Virus record (IMG/VR): IMGVR_UViG_3300028844_000265
Span: 1 to 22,648 of that record
DNA from: a virus
Strand: one strand, 5' to 3'
Length of the DNA stretch: 22,648 nucleotides
Shown: in pieces, positions 9,001 through 15,079 of the stretch
Layout of the letters: each line of letters begins with the position of its first letter
Position numbering within the stretch: position 1 is the stretch's first letter
The notes under the pieces: generated by a model
Seen by the model: the letters and a program-made list of their open reading frames with translations, nothing else
Databases searched by the model: none
What the model was told of the DNA's origin: nothing
Made by a program: the position numbers and the translations under genes

Positions 9001-9372
9001 GCAGCTAGGGATATTATGGGAAATTTAGTTGAAGATGAACTATTTGCACTTATAAATAGTCCTAGATACAGAAAGTTAGATTCTGATGCTGAAAAATTAA
9101 ACATGATAAAAGGATCAACATCAGATGATGAATATGCTGGTATAACTGCATTAAAAACAAAAGCAAGACAACAAGTTATGAACCCAGAGAACTACAAAAC
9201 TGATGCTGAAAAACAACTAGTACTAAGAAGAATGTATTTAAATCTTTCAACAGCTAGAAAAAATTTACTAGAACAAAGATGGAAAAAATCATCTAGATAT
9301 AATGGACGTTCTATTACAGAGTCACAAAGCTGGTCAGAAGGTTTAGCTCTTGATCAAGGAAATGTTAATTAA
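6019..9372 (+). CDS. Large internal virion / DNA-ejection protein (probable)
   Basis: This is an 1117-residue protein, comparable in size and position to T7 gp16. The N-terminus (about residues 20-75) is a helical domain with FLMKREGYRPDQL and a RDLDYVKN segment, of a type seen at the start of large phage internal proteins. Residues 107-135, 153-171 and 189-209 are Gly/Ala-rich hydrophobic stretches that could insert into membrane during DNA entry. The rest is mainly helical and charged. I see no Glu-Ser transglycosylase motif such as T7 gp16 has near its N-terminus, so any cell-wall activity would lie elsewhere. It is the last gene of the + strand operon, followed by a terminator. The start has only a weak ribosome binding site, 8 bases after the previous stop. 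Confidence 0.6.
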   Translation: MTKVYNKYKELNKDVLLKEDDFIEDASEFLMKREGYRPDQLKSRESVYDAFMEHFRVQNVNEITALRDLDYVKNRTNDEQKAQLGRLMDTYDSMDSDFGFKAAQDYVGGVLSAPSTIGGLFSGGVTKLGAVAANQGTKLGIKGVINQSLKNKALLATVAADAAVAGGTVAAQEETRVETGIKEEISLKNIGLATGLGVVASGGLTGFSAYKKGVRELEADEILEQTNKVLKEKTETAHKNATKKVYDNTSTKKLAEQFEDLLITSKESKLPLKKTIPDELDLGKRLRKELKEEGKAYSLDAKEVQNISAAASKIYSTIGDKIKVDPTIAPLERFSSKLTRALMYSTETEGALPLNQLKNILEEHSITMEQLGPLYAAEISEAAAKLGAVGRMSQVINKVGGGKTTKYLQFKATLEALDEKTADIGSVTGEARRTIDEKISEDGVSARLRNAAYNLSRASVGLMTIQLATTIRNTTNGYLRNQFYAFDNLGAGLIYGAKGNLEKLKNPTSKMLKDEANESVRKSIAYLKTSKDSFLNKDLIFNITSAETLALFKALQDPAFGQSEKISKLIRGMGDIADITGQEKGLLGATRFLNKLNTYSDNMFKRAYFARELNKSLGSNPIKVGDVTVDSIDAAFKTGNLKSIPDQYYADAMEEAFEGTYQTGSFHAGRKGIFNTFARGFIELGQTPLGATFVPFPKYLVNQFRFIYEHTPVLGLVNAGGILNKPGTEFGLTKLDPEQFAKTMTGLVGLTTFMALRANYGDENTKWYEYKNPLNPSETFDARAALGPFSMYAWTADVLYKLNPFDWHNNDKVAKGIGGSVDLEEAVKALGGGTIRAGSGLDLIEGIFDVISGDTGYAPGEAKLNVQETLARYVGNTLSRPLVGAGMFKDVLVHVNPEYAQLPDNSDVNVWEAMFKQAGRSLPFVGKVEEGGRVALGSPTRRGGRSRVFPILKQVTGFTPMERRTVIEDELSRLNLDFRDLSPRRIKLDKPATNAARDIMGNLVEDELFALINSPRYRKLDSDAEKLNMIKGSTSDDEYAGITALKTKARQQVMNPENYKTDAEKQLVLRRMYLNLSTARKNLLEQRWKKSSRYNGRSITESQSWSEGLALDQGNVN

Positions 9373-9406
9373 TTATTACTATACTTATGACCGTAGTGTA
9401 ACAAAT

Positions 9407-9437
9407 AAAAAGGGGGCAACTAAGCCCCCAATTTTTT
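9407..9437. terminator. Bidirectional intrinsic terminator between convergent arms
   Basis: A perfect 6-bp GC stem lies at 9412-9417 (GGGGGC) and 9424-9429 (GCCCCC), with a 6-base loop AACTAA. On the + strand it is followed by AATTTTTT. On the - strand the hairpin is followed by TTTTTATTT. Both strands therefore have the stem plus U-tract of a rho-independent terminator, which fits its place between the convergent virion and replication operons. The - strand mazG stop (9436-9438) touches the hairpin's T-tract. Confidence 0.9.
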
Positions 9438-9765
9438 ACCTATCATCTCCACTTCCCCCTATTTTATTCTCACTCATCCTCTTATGTAGCTTGGCTTGAT
9501 TGAGACCTGCTATTGTACCAAGAGATAAATTAAGATCTGTTGCCAATGCAGCACAGTACCATAGTACATCTCCTATCTCACTAGCAATATCATCTCTCCA
9601 ATTATCCGGCATATTATTTACACCATCCCTCATTAACTTCTTTACTTTATTGGCTACTTCTCCTGCCTCTCCTGCAAGCCCAAGTGCAGGGTAGGATATC
9701 TTATACTTATCATCGTAGATAGCTGTCTTTGCTGATGACCTTTGATACGAATTAAAGTCTGACAT
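9436..9765 (-). CDS. mazG: MazG-type nucleotide pyrophosphohydrolase
   Basis: This enzyme hydrolyses NTPs or dNTPs to the monophosphate and pyrophosphate. In phages it may trim the nucleotide pool or (p)ppGpp, though the true substrate is often unknown. With the start at 9765 the protein has 109 residues. The metal-binding motif is plain: LAGEAGEV gives E33 and E36, and EIGDVLWY gives E63 and D66 (ExxE...ExxD). A longer frame opens at an ATG at 9816, but the ATG at 9765 has AAGGAG 9 bases upstream and overlaps the previous gene by only 14 bases, so it is the better start. It is the last gene of the - strand operon and sits in a nucleotide-metabolism group with the ribonucleotide reductase and the dATP/dGTP diphosphohydrolase-like protein. 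Confidence 0.9.
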   Translation of the reverse strand: MSDFNSYQRSSAKTAIYDDKYKISYPALGLAGEAGEVANKVKKLMRDGVNNMPDNWRDDIASEIGDVLWYCAALATDLNLSLGTIAGLNQAKLHKRMSENKIGGSGDDR

Positions 9766-10015
9766 TTTGTACTTCTCCTTTAGCCAATTCTGGGCTTCTG
9801 TTTCTAGTTTGTTCATGCTTAGTAACTCTCTTTAAGTTCTCACTGAAGGCTTTGTTAAAGCCTCTATCCCACTCTCTAAACTGCATAGTATCCATATGAA
9901 AGGGGTTGTTTATTCTACCCCTCTTGAAATCATCATAGCCTCTCTGAAATTGAACCTTCAGTGGGGCATCATATTTTCCAAGACCTCTTTCTTTACGTGT
10001 TAACATTCTCTGCAT
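9752..10015 (-). CDS. Ribosome modulation factor-like small protein
   Basis: This is an 87-residue basic protein with a strong AAGGAG site 6 bases before the ATG. Residues 24-56 carry a pattern resembling ribosome modulation factor (RMF) and the related CrpP family: QRGYDDFKRG (RGY at 25-27, G33), then NPF (37-39), then W49, G52 and A56. E. coli RMF, which dimerises 70S ribosomes in stationary phase, has RGY..G..G, a Pro-Tyr region and W..GW..A in the same order. Here the core is followed by a 30-residue charged tail not found in E. coli RMF. Similar short proteins occur in phages, but no role has been proven as far as I know. Ribosome or nucleic-acid binding is inference from the motif alone. 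The similarity is to be treated as a candidate. Confidence 0.6.
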   Translation of the reverse strand: MQRMLTRKERGLGKYDAPLKVQFQRGYDDFKRGRINNPFHMDTMQFREWDRGFNKAFSENLKRVTKHEQTRNRSPELAKGEVQNVRL

Positions 10016-10018
10016 GTA

Positions 10019-10207
10019 CTACTCCTTTGGATTGAGTTTAAGTTTTAATTCATCTGTCTTAGTATTTTGTATAGCCTGTACACATTGTGACATGTGATTG
10101 AGTATCTTTAACGAATTATTACCAGTAGAGAGTGTTCTTACTACACCCATAATGTCTTCATTCTTTTCGTCTATTTCATACTCTTTATCTTCTACAGTAA
10201 TCTTCAT
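10019..10207 (-). CDS. Small hypothetical protein
   Basis: This is a 62-residue acidic protein with an AAGGAG site 5 bases before its ATG. The N-terminal beta-like stretch MKITVEDKEYEIDE followed by an amphipathic helix resembles small phage proteins with a hairpin-then-helix layout (DUF6447-like), but the match is weak. Its ATG overlaps the stop of the upstream gene (ATGA, 10204-10207), so translation is coupled. No function can be assigned. Confidence 0.6.
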   Translation of the reverse strand: MKITVEDKEYEIDEKNEDIMGVVRTLSTGNNSLKILNHMSQCVQAIQNTKTDELKLKLNPKE

Positions 10208-10479
10208 GTTATCTCCTTCTCTAATTGTTTTTCTAGGTTAGCCATAGCTCTCCAAGCTACCTGCGCCCAGTCTTCTTCTAGTAAGTGACGCATCATTGCG
10301 TCTAGTTCATCCTTAGACTTTGTCCTATCCCAGAATAAAGTCTCCGGTGTCTGCCCATGTTGTAAACCACCAACATAAGATATCTTTGCTACTTCTGCAA
10401 TAGCTCTAGGAAAGTATTTAATAAATCCTGTGTATACAGGTATTGCTTTTCTTTCCTTACTGTCCGTTGGTAATACCAT
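10204..10479 (-). CDS. dATP/dGTP diphosphohydrolase-like protein (DUF5664 type)
   Basis: This is a 91-residue protein. Residues 8-70 carry the family's features in order: KERKAIPVYTGFIKYFPRAI, VAKISYVGGLQHG, FWDRTKSKDELDAMMRHLLE. These match the N-terminal domain described for phage dATP/dGTP diphosphohydrolases, a MazG-fold-related group (assignment from memory of the motif). Such enzymes remove purine dNTPs as monophosphates and are known from phages that change their DNA bases, but no purZ-type gene is present in this window. The start has GGAG about 7 bases upstream, in the short gap after the ribonucleotide reductase stop. It lies between the reductase and mazG, pointing to pool control. 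Confidence 0.65.
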   Translation of the reverse strand: MVLPTDSKERKAIPVYTGFIKYFPRAIAEVAKISYVGGLQHGQTPETLFWDRTKSKDELDAMMRHLLEEDWAQVAWRAMANLEKQLEKEIT

Positions 10480-10489
10480 GATGATCTCC

Positions 10490-12397
10490 TTATGTCAAGT
10501 CTACTATTTCACACACATCTCCTGAACAGGCTAACGTCTGCATTGCTACTGTATTATCTTCTTCCTCATAACTGGACAGTAATGACCAGTCAATGTTCTT
10601 TGGAAGTTTCTTTGATAATGCATCATATTCTTTCTTAGTGCAATCCTGATATGGTGCTTGTTGATAACTATGATCAGAGTGTGGTAAAAATGACACACCT
10701 GACATCTCATCAAAATGTTTATATACAAACGCACCAACTTCCATCCACTCTGCATCACGCACTGTGATAGTAACAGATGGTTTATGTTCACACCAATGTC
10801 TTTGATACATCAGCCACATCTCTAGCTGTTGAATGGCAGTCATATCATTCCTAGTTACAGCACCTTTGGGTGAGGCAATAGGAAAACTAAACACAGTTGT
10901 AGTGTCAGGTTTCATTACACATAGTTCTGCAGGTACACCCTGATCAATCATAAACTGTGTAAGTGGATCTTTGTTGTCACCTCTTACAGTTCTGACGTAG
11001 TGATGACTATGCCTTGCATGTATTCCACTAGCACTATCTACTAATTGTGATACAGTACCAGATGGTTTTACACAAGTGACAGCAGTAGATTGTTGTATAT
11101 CTAATCTTTCAGCCCATTCTTTATTTGTCTTGACTGCAACCAACCTGAGATGATTGAGTGTCTGCTCAAGACCTTTGTTCTTACTAGTCATCATAGCATT
11201 ATCCATGATACCTGTAAGTGACACACCAAGTAGACGTTCTTCTTCTGTGTTATTCTGCCACACCTTACGTAAGTATGGAAACTTTGTAAACTTAGATTGT
11301 ATAGTACCCAAGATGGTGGCAAGTTCTACTTTCTTAGATAGACTCTTAATATCATCTGTTGCTCGTACAACTATCTCTGTAAGATTACAGAATTGGTATG
11401 GTCGTAAGATTATCTCAGAACAAGGGTTGCAAGCAAACTCCCAGTCAGCATCTCGTCTACCATTCCTAGCTGCTTGTTTCTGTGCAGCCTGTCTGTTAAA
11501 GATACCACGCTCACCTGACTTAGATTCTACAAGTGCTGTCCACTCACGTAAGAATGTCTCCATGTCGGGCTTCTCTGTATAGCACACACTGTTATTTGAC
11601 AACGCTCTATGAGGGGCAGCTTCCCACCAGTTACCTGACTTAGCATGTCTCATACGATCATCAGATAGATTAGATAGACTGATCATAGCTGACCTACGTA
11701 CACCACCAACAACAACTATCTCACCTATCTTACACATAATGTCGTGACACTCTATGCTTGATAGCTTACGAGTCTGTGCTGTCTTAAATGTACCAACCAC
11801 AAACATAAACAAATCTATCAATGGTGCAGGGCCAGATGCTCTACCACCAAATGTTTTTAGTTTAGCTCCTGCAGGTCTAACTAATGACACATCCCACTTG
11901 GGTATCTCACCTGCCCATAGTAATGCAAGCAGTTGACGTAGTGCTTTAGCCCAACCTTCTTTACTATCCTTGACCACTATAGTTGTATCACTATTATACA
12001 GTGGTGGTATCTCTGGTAGCTTAGATATGTATTGTCGTTCAACACTAAACCCAACACCTGTACCACAAAGGAGTATAAACATAGCTTCATCAAAGCTCTT
12101 GGGGTCATCTACAGGTAGGTAGCTACAATTGTACCCTGCTGTATTATCTCTGTCTAGTGCAGGGCCAGCAGTCATCATAGCTCTCATAGACGGCATCACA
12201 GCTAGACTAGCAATAGCATCGTATAGATCATTACGTATTTTAGTGTCTAGGTTATACCCTATTTTATCAGCCATGTAATCTACATACCTGCTTACAGTCT
12301 CTCCCCAGTTCTCTCTTCTTTTGTCTTTGTCCAACCATCTTGCGTAACGAGATGTATGTATAAACGCTTGATAATCTGTTGGTAAATAATTACTCAT
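10490..12397 (-). CDS. rtpR: Adenosylcobalamin-dependent ribonucleoside-triphosphate reductase (class II, monomeric)
   Basis: This enzyme reduces ribonucleoside triphosphates to dNTPs with a B12-derived radical. The 635-residue protein shows all five expected cysteines in the Lactobacillus leichmannii RTPR arrangement. C326 in CNPCSEI (N324, C326, E328) is the thiyl-radical site. C91 (NCSYLP) and C337 (FCNLTE, 11 residues after C326) are the reducible pair. C624 and C629 at the C-terminus (ACSGDVC) form the swinging pair. The spacing of 5 between the last two and of 11 between C326 and C337 equals that of the Lactobacillus enzyme. It is about 100 residues shorter than that enzyme. Such B12-dependent reductases are common in phages of B12-using marine bacteria. 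The start has CGGAG upstream and lies 4 bases past the stop of a 52-codon gene. It should supply dNTPs for replication, with the neighbouring mazG-type genes. Confidence 0.95.
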   Translation of the reverse strand: MSNYLPTDYQAFIHTSRYARWLDKDKRRENWGETVSRYVDYMADKIGYNLDTKIRNDLYDAIASLAVMPSMRAMMTAGPALDRDNTAGYNCSYLPVDDPKSFDEAMFILLCGTGVGFSVERQYISKLPEIPPLYNSDTTIVVKDSKEGWAKALRQLLALLWAGEIPKWDVSLVRPAGAKLKTFGGRASGPAPLIDLFMFVVGTFKTAQTRKLSSIECHDIMCKIGEIVVVGGVRRSAMISLSNLSDDRMRHAKSGNWWEAAPHRALSNNSVCYTEKPDMETFLREWTALVESKSGERGIFNRQAAQKQAARNGRRDADWEFACNPCSEIILRPYQFCNLTEIVVRATDDIKSLSKKVELATILGTIQSKFTKFPYLRKVWQNNTEEERLLGVSLTGIMDNAMMTSKNKGLEQTLNHLRLVAVKTNKEWAERLDIQQSTAVTCVKPSGTVSQLVDSASGIHARHSHHYVRTVRGDNKDPLTQFMIDQGVPAELCVMKPDTTTVFSFPIASPKGAVTRNDMTAIQQLEMWLMYQRHWCEHKPSVTITVRDAEWMEVGAFVYKHFDEMSGVSFLPHSDHSYQQAPYQDCTKKEYDALSKKLPKNIDWSLLSSYEEEDNTVAMQTLACSGDVCEIVDLT

Positions 12398-12401
12398 GTG
12401 T

Positions 12402-12560
12402 CTACTCCGTTGTTATTCTAATTGTATCTATAGTCATACCATCAATATCATATATAAATTCATGTATTGCCTCATTTATTTCTTCATCAACAAACCCGTC
12501 AACAGGTATTGGATAATCGTCTTCATCTAGATTCAAATTAAGATATACTTTTACTTTCAT
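12402..12560 (-). CDS. Small acidic hypothetical protein (52 aa)
   Basis: This is a 52-codon gene between the reductase and the next upstream gene. It has an AGGGG site before the ATG at 12560. The product begins MKVKVYLNLNLDEDDYPIP and continues with a helix-like acidic segment (VDEEINEAIHEFIYDIDG) and a TIDTIRITTE end, with a beta-alpha-beta look. Similar short proteins with a DGxxxxEIxxxI middle are frequent in marine phages, without known function. It fills the gap and its stop lies just before the reductase start, so it is very probably translated. Confidence 0.75.
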   Translation of the reverse strand: MKVKVYLNLNLDEDDYPIPVDGFVDEEINEAIHEFIYDIDGMTIDTIRITTE

Positions 12561-12568
12561 AGTGACCC

Positions 12569-12889
12569 CTAATGAAATTTTAACTTTACAACATTATCTT
12601 TAATAGATTCTATTGTAGGTTTAGTCTTAACTGGCTCTAATGTTTCCTGAGTATACTTGTCTAGCATACTTCTAAATTTATCATCCTGTTCCATGAAAGG
12701 TACAGAAGCACATAACATAGTAGATAAATACATTAAGTGAGAATAGTCTTCATCATCTAGTGTGTTATCATCTGTAGTTATAGTTCCAACTCTTAACTCT
12801 CCTACCCACTTATTATTCCCATCTAGTACAGGAGTAATTCTTATAATAAAATCGTTAGGTTCAAAGTCTATGTATATTTTTTCTTCCAT
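12569..12889 (-). CDS. Hypothetical protein, 106 aa
   Basis: This is a 106-residue acidic protein preceded by AAGGAG 8 bases before the ATG. Residues 10-40 look like beta strands with a WVGELRVG segment. The middle has LDDEDYSHLMYLSTMLCASVPF, which resembles a conserved region in unknown proteins of marine podoviruses. It contains no zinc or catalytic motif and no membrane segment. It sits directly downstream of endonuclease I in the same operon. I cannot assign a function. Confidence 0.65.
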   Translation of the reverse strand: MEEKIYIDFEPNDFIIRITPVLDGNNKWVGELRVGTITTDDNTLDDEDYSHLMYLSTMLCASVPFMEQDDKFRSMLDKYTQETLEPVKTKPTIESIKDNVVKLKFH

Positions 12890-12890
12890 A

Positions 12891-13367
12891 CTATGTTCTC
12901 CTTGTTTTCTTTAATGGGAAAGGTATAACACTTTTATCACTTAATTGCCATAGTGTTTTTGTTTTTTTATTATTTTCTTTTAACCATTCTTGTGGAATAA
13001 TTCTGTCATAATATAAAAAATTGTACTTTTCACACCAGCTTGCATATGTACCCTTAGAACCCTTATTTAATTTTCTTTTACTGCTCTCAAACACAAACCT
13101 AATGTCAAGGTTTGGATGTTGCTTTTGTATAGCCAGATGTTTACGCCTATCTGCAGTCACAAAACGACCTTTTACTTCTATTATAATGCCATTAGGTAGT
13201 AGGAAGTCTGGTGTATATGTTCTATACATTAAGTCTTCCCACTCTATTTTAAAACATTCATATCTAAAGTCTTGTTGTAATTCCTTTAAGTAATCAGATA
13301 CCTTTATTTCAAGACCACTACGATACCCATATTTTAATGCAGCCTTAAACTGTTTGACATTACGCAT
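12891..13367 (-). CDS. T7 gp3-like endonuclease I (Holliday junction resolvase)
   Basis: This enzyme cuts branched DNA such as four-way junctions, and in T7 also helps break down host DNA. The 158-residue protein matches T7 gp3 in order and length: YRSGLEIKVS (E20), TYTPDFLLPNGI (D54), EVKG (E64, K66), DIRFVFESSKRKLNKGS, and WCEKYNFLYYDRIIPQEWLKE. The catalytic set E20, D54, E64 and K66 equals T7 E20, D55, E65 and K67. The start overlaps the exonuclease gene by 8 bases and has no strong ribosome binding site, so it is probably translated by coupling. It lies beside the exonuclease, as expected for a DNA degradation and recombination module. Confidence 0.92.
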   Translation of the reverse strand: MRNVKQFKAALKYGYRSGLEIKVSDYLKELQQDFRYECFKIEWEDLMYRTYTPDFLLPNGIIIEVKGRFVTADRRKHLAIQKQHPNLDIRFVFESSKRKLNKGSKGTYASWCEKYNFLYYDRIIPQEWLKENNKKTKTLWQLSDKSVIPFPLKKTRRT

Positions 13368-14121
13368 CAGATGGGTCGTAGTTCTTTAACAACTTCCAGT
13401 ATGTCAATAGGCTAGTGAACATAGTTATATGTTTAGCGTGTGACTCTTTACTCCATCTCCAAGGTATTATTAGTTCTGTATCTTTTCTATCTACAAAAAT
13501 TGATATCCTCTCAGGATCTTTGACGTTACACCCTTCAGCATAAGCAGATAGTTGCATACCATGTTCCGGAAATACTAAACTAGAAGGTGTCTTTTGTTTA
13601 CTCTCCAAGTTATCCTTAGTCTTAAAGTCAACAAATATTCCTGTCTCAGAGTGTAAATCAATCTTACCACCATAACCTAAGTCAGCACAGAACGAGTCTT
13701 CTGCAATCCACTTTTCGTTAGGGAATGTCTCGTCTAAGTACTTCTTGATTGCTAGGTAGGGCTTAGTCTCTGCCCCACCTGCAAACCCTTGCTCTATCAT
13801 TGCATGGATGGTTGTACCCATCTCTGCTGCCTCTTTACCTATACTCTTTGAGTGTTCTTTACATCTATAAAAGAATTGGTTTACGCTTTCGTCATCTTCT
13901 TTCTTTAACGTAAGTGCTGAGTTCAGAGCCTGATTGATCTTCCAGTTCTCTAAAGATGGCTTGGCTGCAACACCAAGGATAGTAGTAACAGATGGTACGT
14001 AACCATGTTTCCTAGCATCCCGTAAATTGGTGTTGCGTTCTTTGCCATTTGAACCTACTATAGTATATGCAGATTCTCCTGTTTTACTATACCAATGTTC
14101 CGACTCTGACTCTTTTTTCAT
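13360..14121 (-). CDS. PD-(D/E)XK (RecB/Cas4-like) exonuclease
   Basis: This is a 253-residue probable DNA exonuclease, the likely functional counterpart of T7 gp6 in host DNA breakdown and recombination. The motifs are: SVTTILG near residue 44, G102 and H106 (GTTIHAMIE), GGKID with D155, VDFKTK with D165 and K167, and MQLSAY with Q190 and Y194. These are the active-site features of the RecB-like branch of the PD-(D/E)XK superfamily. There are no Cys clusters for an iron-sulfur site such as Cas4 has. The start is in a TAATG junction with the upstream gene, with AGAGGAA before it. It sits between the possible ssDNA-binding protein and endonuclease I. Confidence 0.85.
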   Translation of the reverse strand: MKKESESEHWYSKTGESAYTIVGSNGKERNTNLRDARKHGYVPSVTTILGVAAKPSLENWKINQALNSALTLKKEDDESVNQFFYRCKEHSKSIGKEAAEMGTTIHAMIEQGFAGGAETKPYLAIKKYLDETFPNEKWIAEDSFCADLGYGGKIDLHSETGIFVDFKTKDNLESKQKTPSSLVFPEHGMQLSAYAEGCNVKDPERISIFVDRKDTELIIPWRWSKESHAKHITMFTSLLTYWKLLKNYDPSDA

Positions 14122-15017
14122 TAAGCAAATTCCTCTGCAGTTATGTCAATAAAATCATCAACAGTACTCTTATCAACCTCTTCATGTTTATGCATACTTT
14201 CATTCCATGCATTTGTTATGTAACCATTATAGTTAGCTACCCATGCTAAGAAGTTAGCAAATATCTCCTGTGCTTCATCATCCATATCAAGGGTGTTAGA
14301 CAGGTCAAGAGTAACAGATGGAAGATAAAAACAACTACCATTGGGTAGCTTACGTTCCTCTGTAGCTAACTTCACATAGTGCTGTATCGGAAGACGTTTC
14401 ATCTTATTAAGTTTATTAAACACATTTGTACCAAAGGTTTTGAAAGCATCTCTGTTCTCAACTTCCCATATGAATGGCGTAGCACCTATCGTAACTGATG
14501 CACCTGTCTCATCCACAGGATTGTCTAACTCTATAGTACCAAACAGTACACGTACACGCTTGATCTGCTTCAGAAGGTCTTGCATCTTCTCAGGTAAAGA
14601 TTTAAAATCTTGTATATAACCTGCAGGTTTACCACAATTAAAACCACCATCATTATCTTTTAGATCAACATTCAAGTTGTCAGCCATAATAGTTTTAATA
14701 TACCGATTAGGTGTAGTATCTGTCTTCATTACAAAACGCTTATGCATAAACCTTTGCATGTAAGGACGTATGGTAGCTGTATCAGAATAGTATGTTGGTC
14801 CATCTGGTATGTCCAGTTTGTATGTACCACCACTCACAACTTCTACATTAACCATCTTACCTTTAACTTCTGATCTACCCATGATGGGTGAGTGGTTAAT
14901 ACGTACACGTGCTAGTGCATCAGCTTTTTCTTTATTAGCTCCTGTATCCATTACCATGCCCATAGCTTTAGCCATTGCTGCATAGTCATTTGTATTTATG
15001 TTTGCTATCTCGTTCAT
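14121..15017 (-). CDS. Possible ssDNA-binding protein (conserved, unproven)
   Basis: This is a 298-residue protein. Its N-terminal half contains beta-rich stretches (VNVEVVSGGTYKLDI, about 56-70) and later VRVLFGTIELDNPVD (about 155-170), which could be an OB-type fold. The C-terminus is strongly acidic and ends EEVDKSTVDDFIDI...EEFA, similar in character to the acidic, phenylalanine-ended tails of ssDNA-binding proteins such as T7 gp2.5. The position between DNA polymerase and the exonuclease fits that role. The sequence match itself is not strong enough to be sure, and it could be another DNA-replication accessory protein. It has its own promoter in the polymerase 3' end, with AGGAG before the ATG. 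Confidence 0.45.
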   Translation of the reverse strand: MNEIANINTNDYAAMAKAMGMVMDTGANKEKADALARVRINHSPIMGRSEVKGKMVNVEVVSGGTYKLDIPDGPTYYSDTATIRPYMQRFMHKRFVMKTDTTPNRYIKTIMADNLNVDLKDNDGGFNCGKPAGYIQDFKSLPEKMQDLLKQIKRVRVLFGTIELDNPVDETGASVTIGATPFIWEVENRDAFKTFGTNVFNKLNKMKRLPIQHYVKLATEERKLPNGSCFYLPSVTLDLSNTLDMDDEAQEIFANFLAWVANYNGYITNAWNESMHKHEEVDKSTVDDFIDITAEEFA

Positions 15018-15050
15018 TTATTTCTCCTGTTATATCTCATAAGGTTCTTA

Positions 15051-15079
15051 GTTATATCATGCCACATCTTTTGTGTCAA
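15051..15079 (-). promoter_or_regulatory. Near-consensus sigma70 promoter inside the DNA polymerase 3' end
   Basis: On the - strand, TTGACA (15079-15074) is followed by 17 bases and TATAAC (15056-15051), preceded by TG for an extended -10 (TGATATAAC). This is a full -35, ideal spacing and a 5/6 -10. The -35 lies in the last codons of the polymerase gene, and the expected start of transcription is about 15044, some 25 bases before the next ATG (15017). It should give separate expression of the ssDNA-binding-like, exonuclease and endonuclease genes. Confidence 0.85.

Noticed and set aside
8295-9104. Long antisense frame of 269 codons opposite the 1117-residue protein
   Set aside because: The product is Ser/Leu/Pro-rich without motifs, has no ribosome binding site, and is explained as a shadow of the strongly coding + strand frame.
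9766-9816. Longer mazG start at 9816
   Set aside because: It would overlap the upstream RMF-like gene by 65 bases and lacks a close ribosome binding site, whereas the ATG at 9765 has AAGGAG at good distance.
10470-10498. TTGACA-N17-TATTAC on the - strand at the end of the reductase gene
   Set aside because: The -10 lies just past the ATG of the following gene (10479), so a transcript would start inside that gene and miss its start codon. The -35 comes from the codons for the reductase end (DLT) and is probably chance.
14120-14149. TTGACA-N18-CTTAAT on the - strand before the exonuclease
   Set aside because: The -10 is only 4/6, the spacing is 18, and it overlaps the exonuclease start codon, so transcription would begin within the gene.
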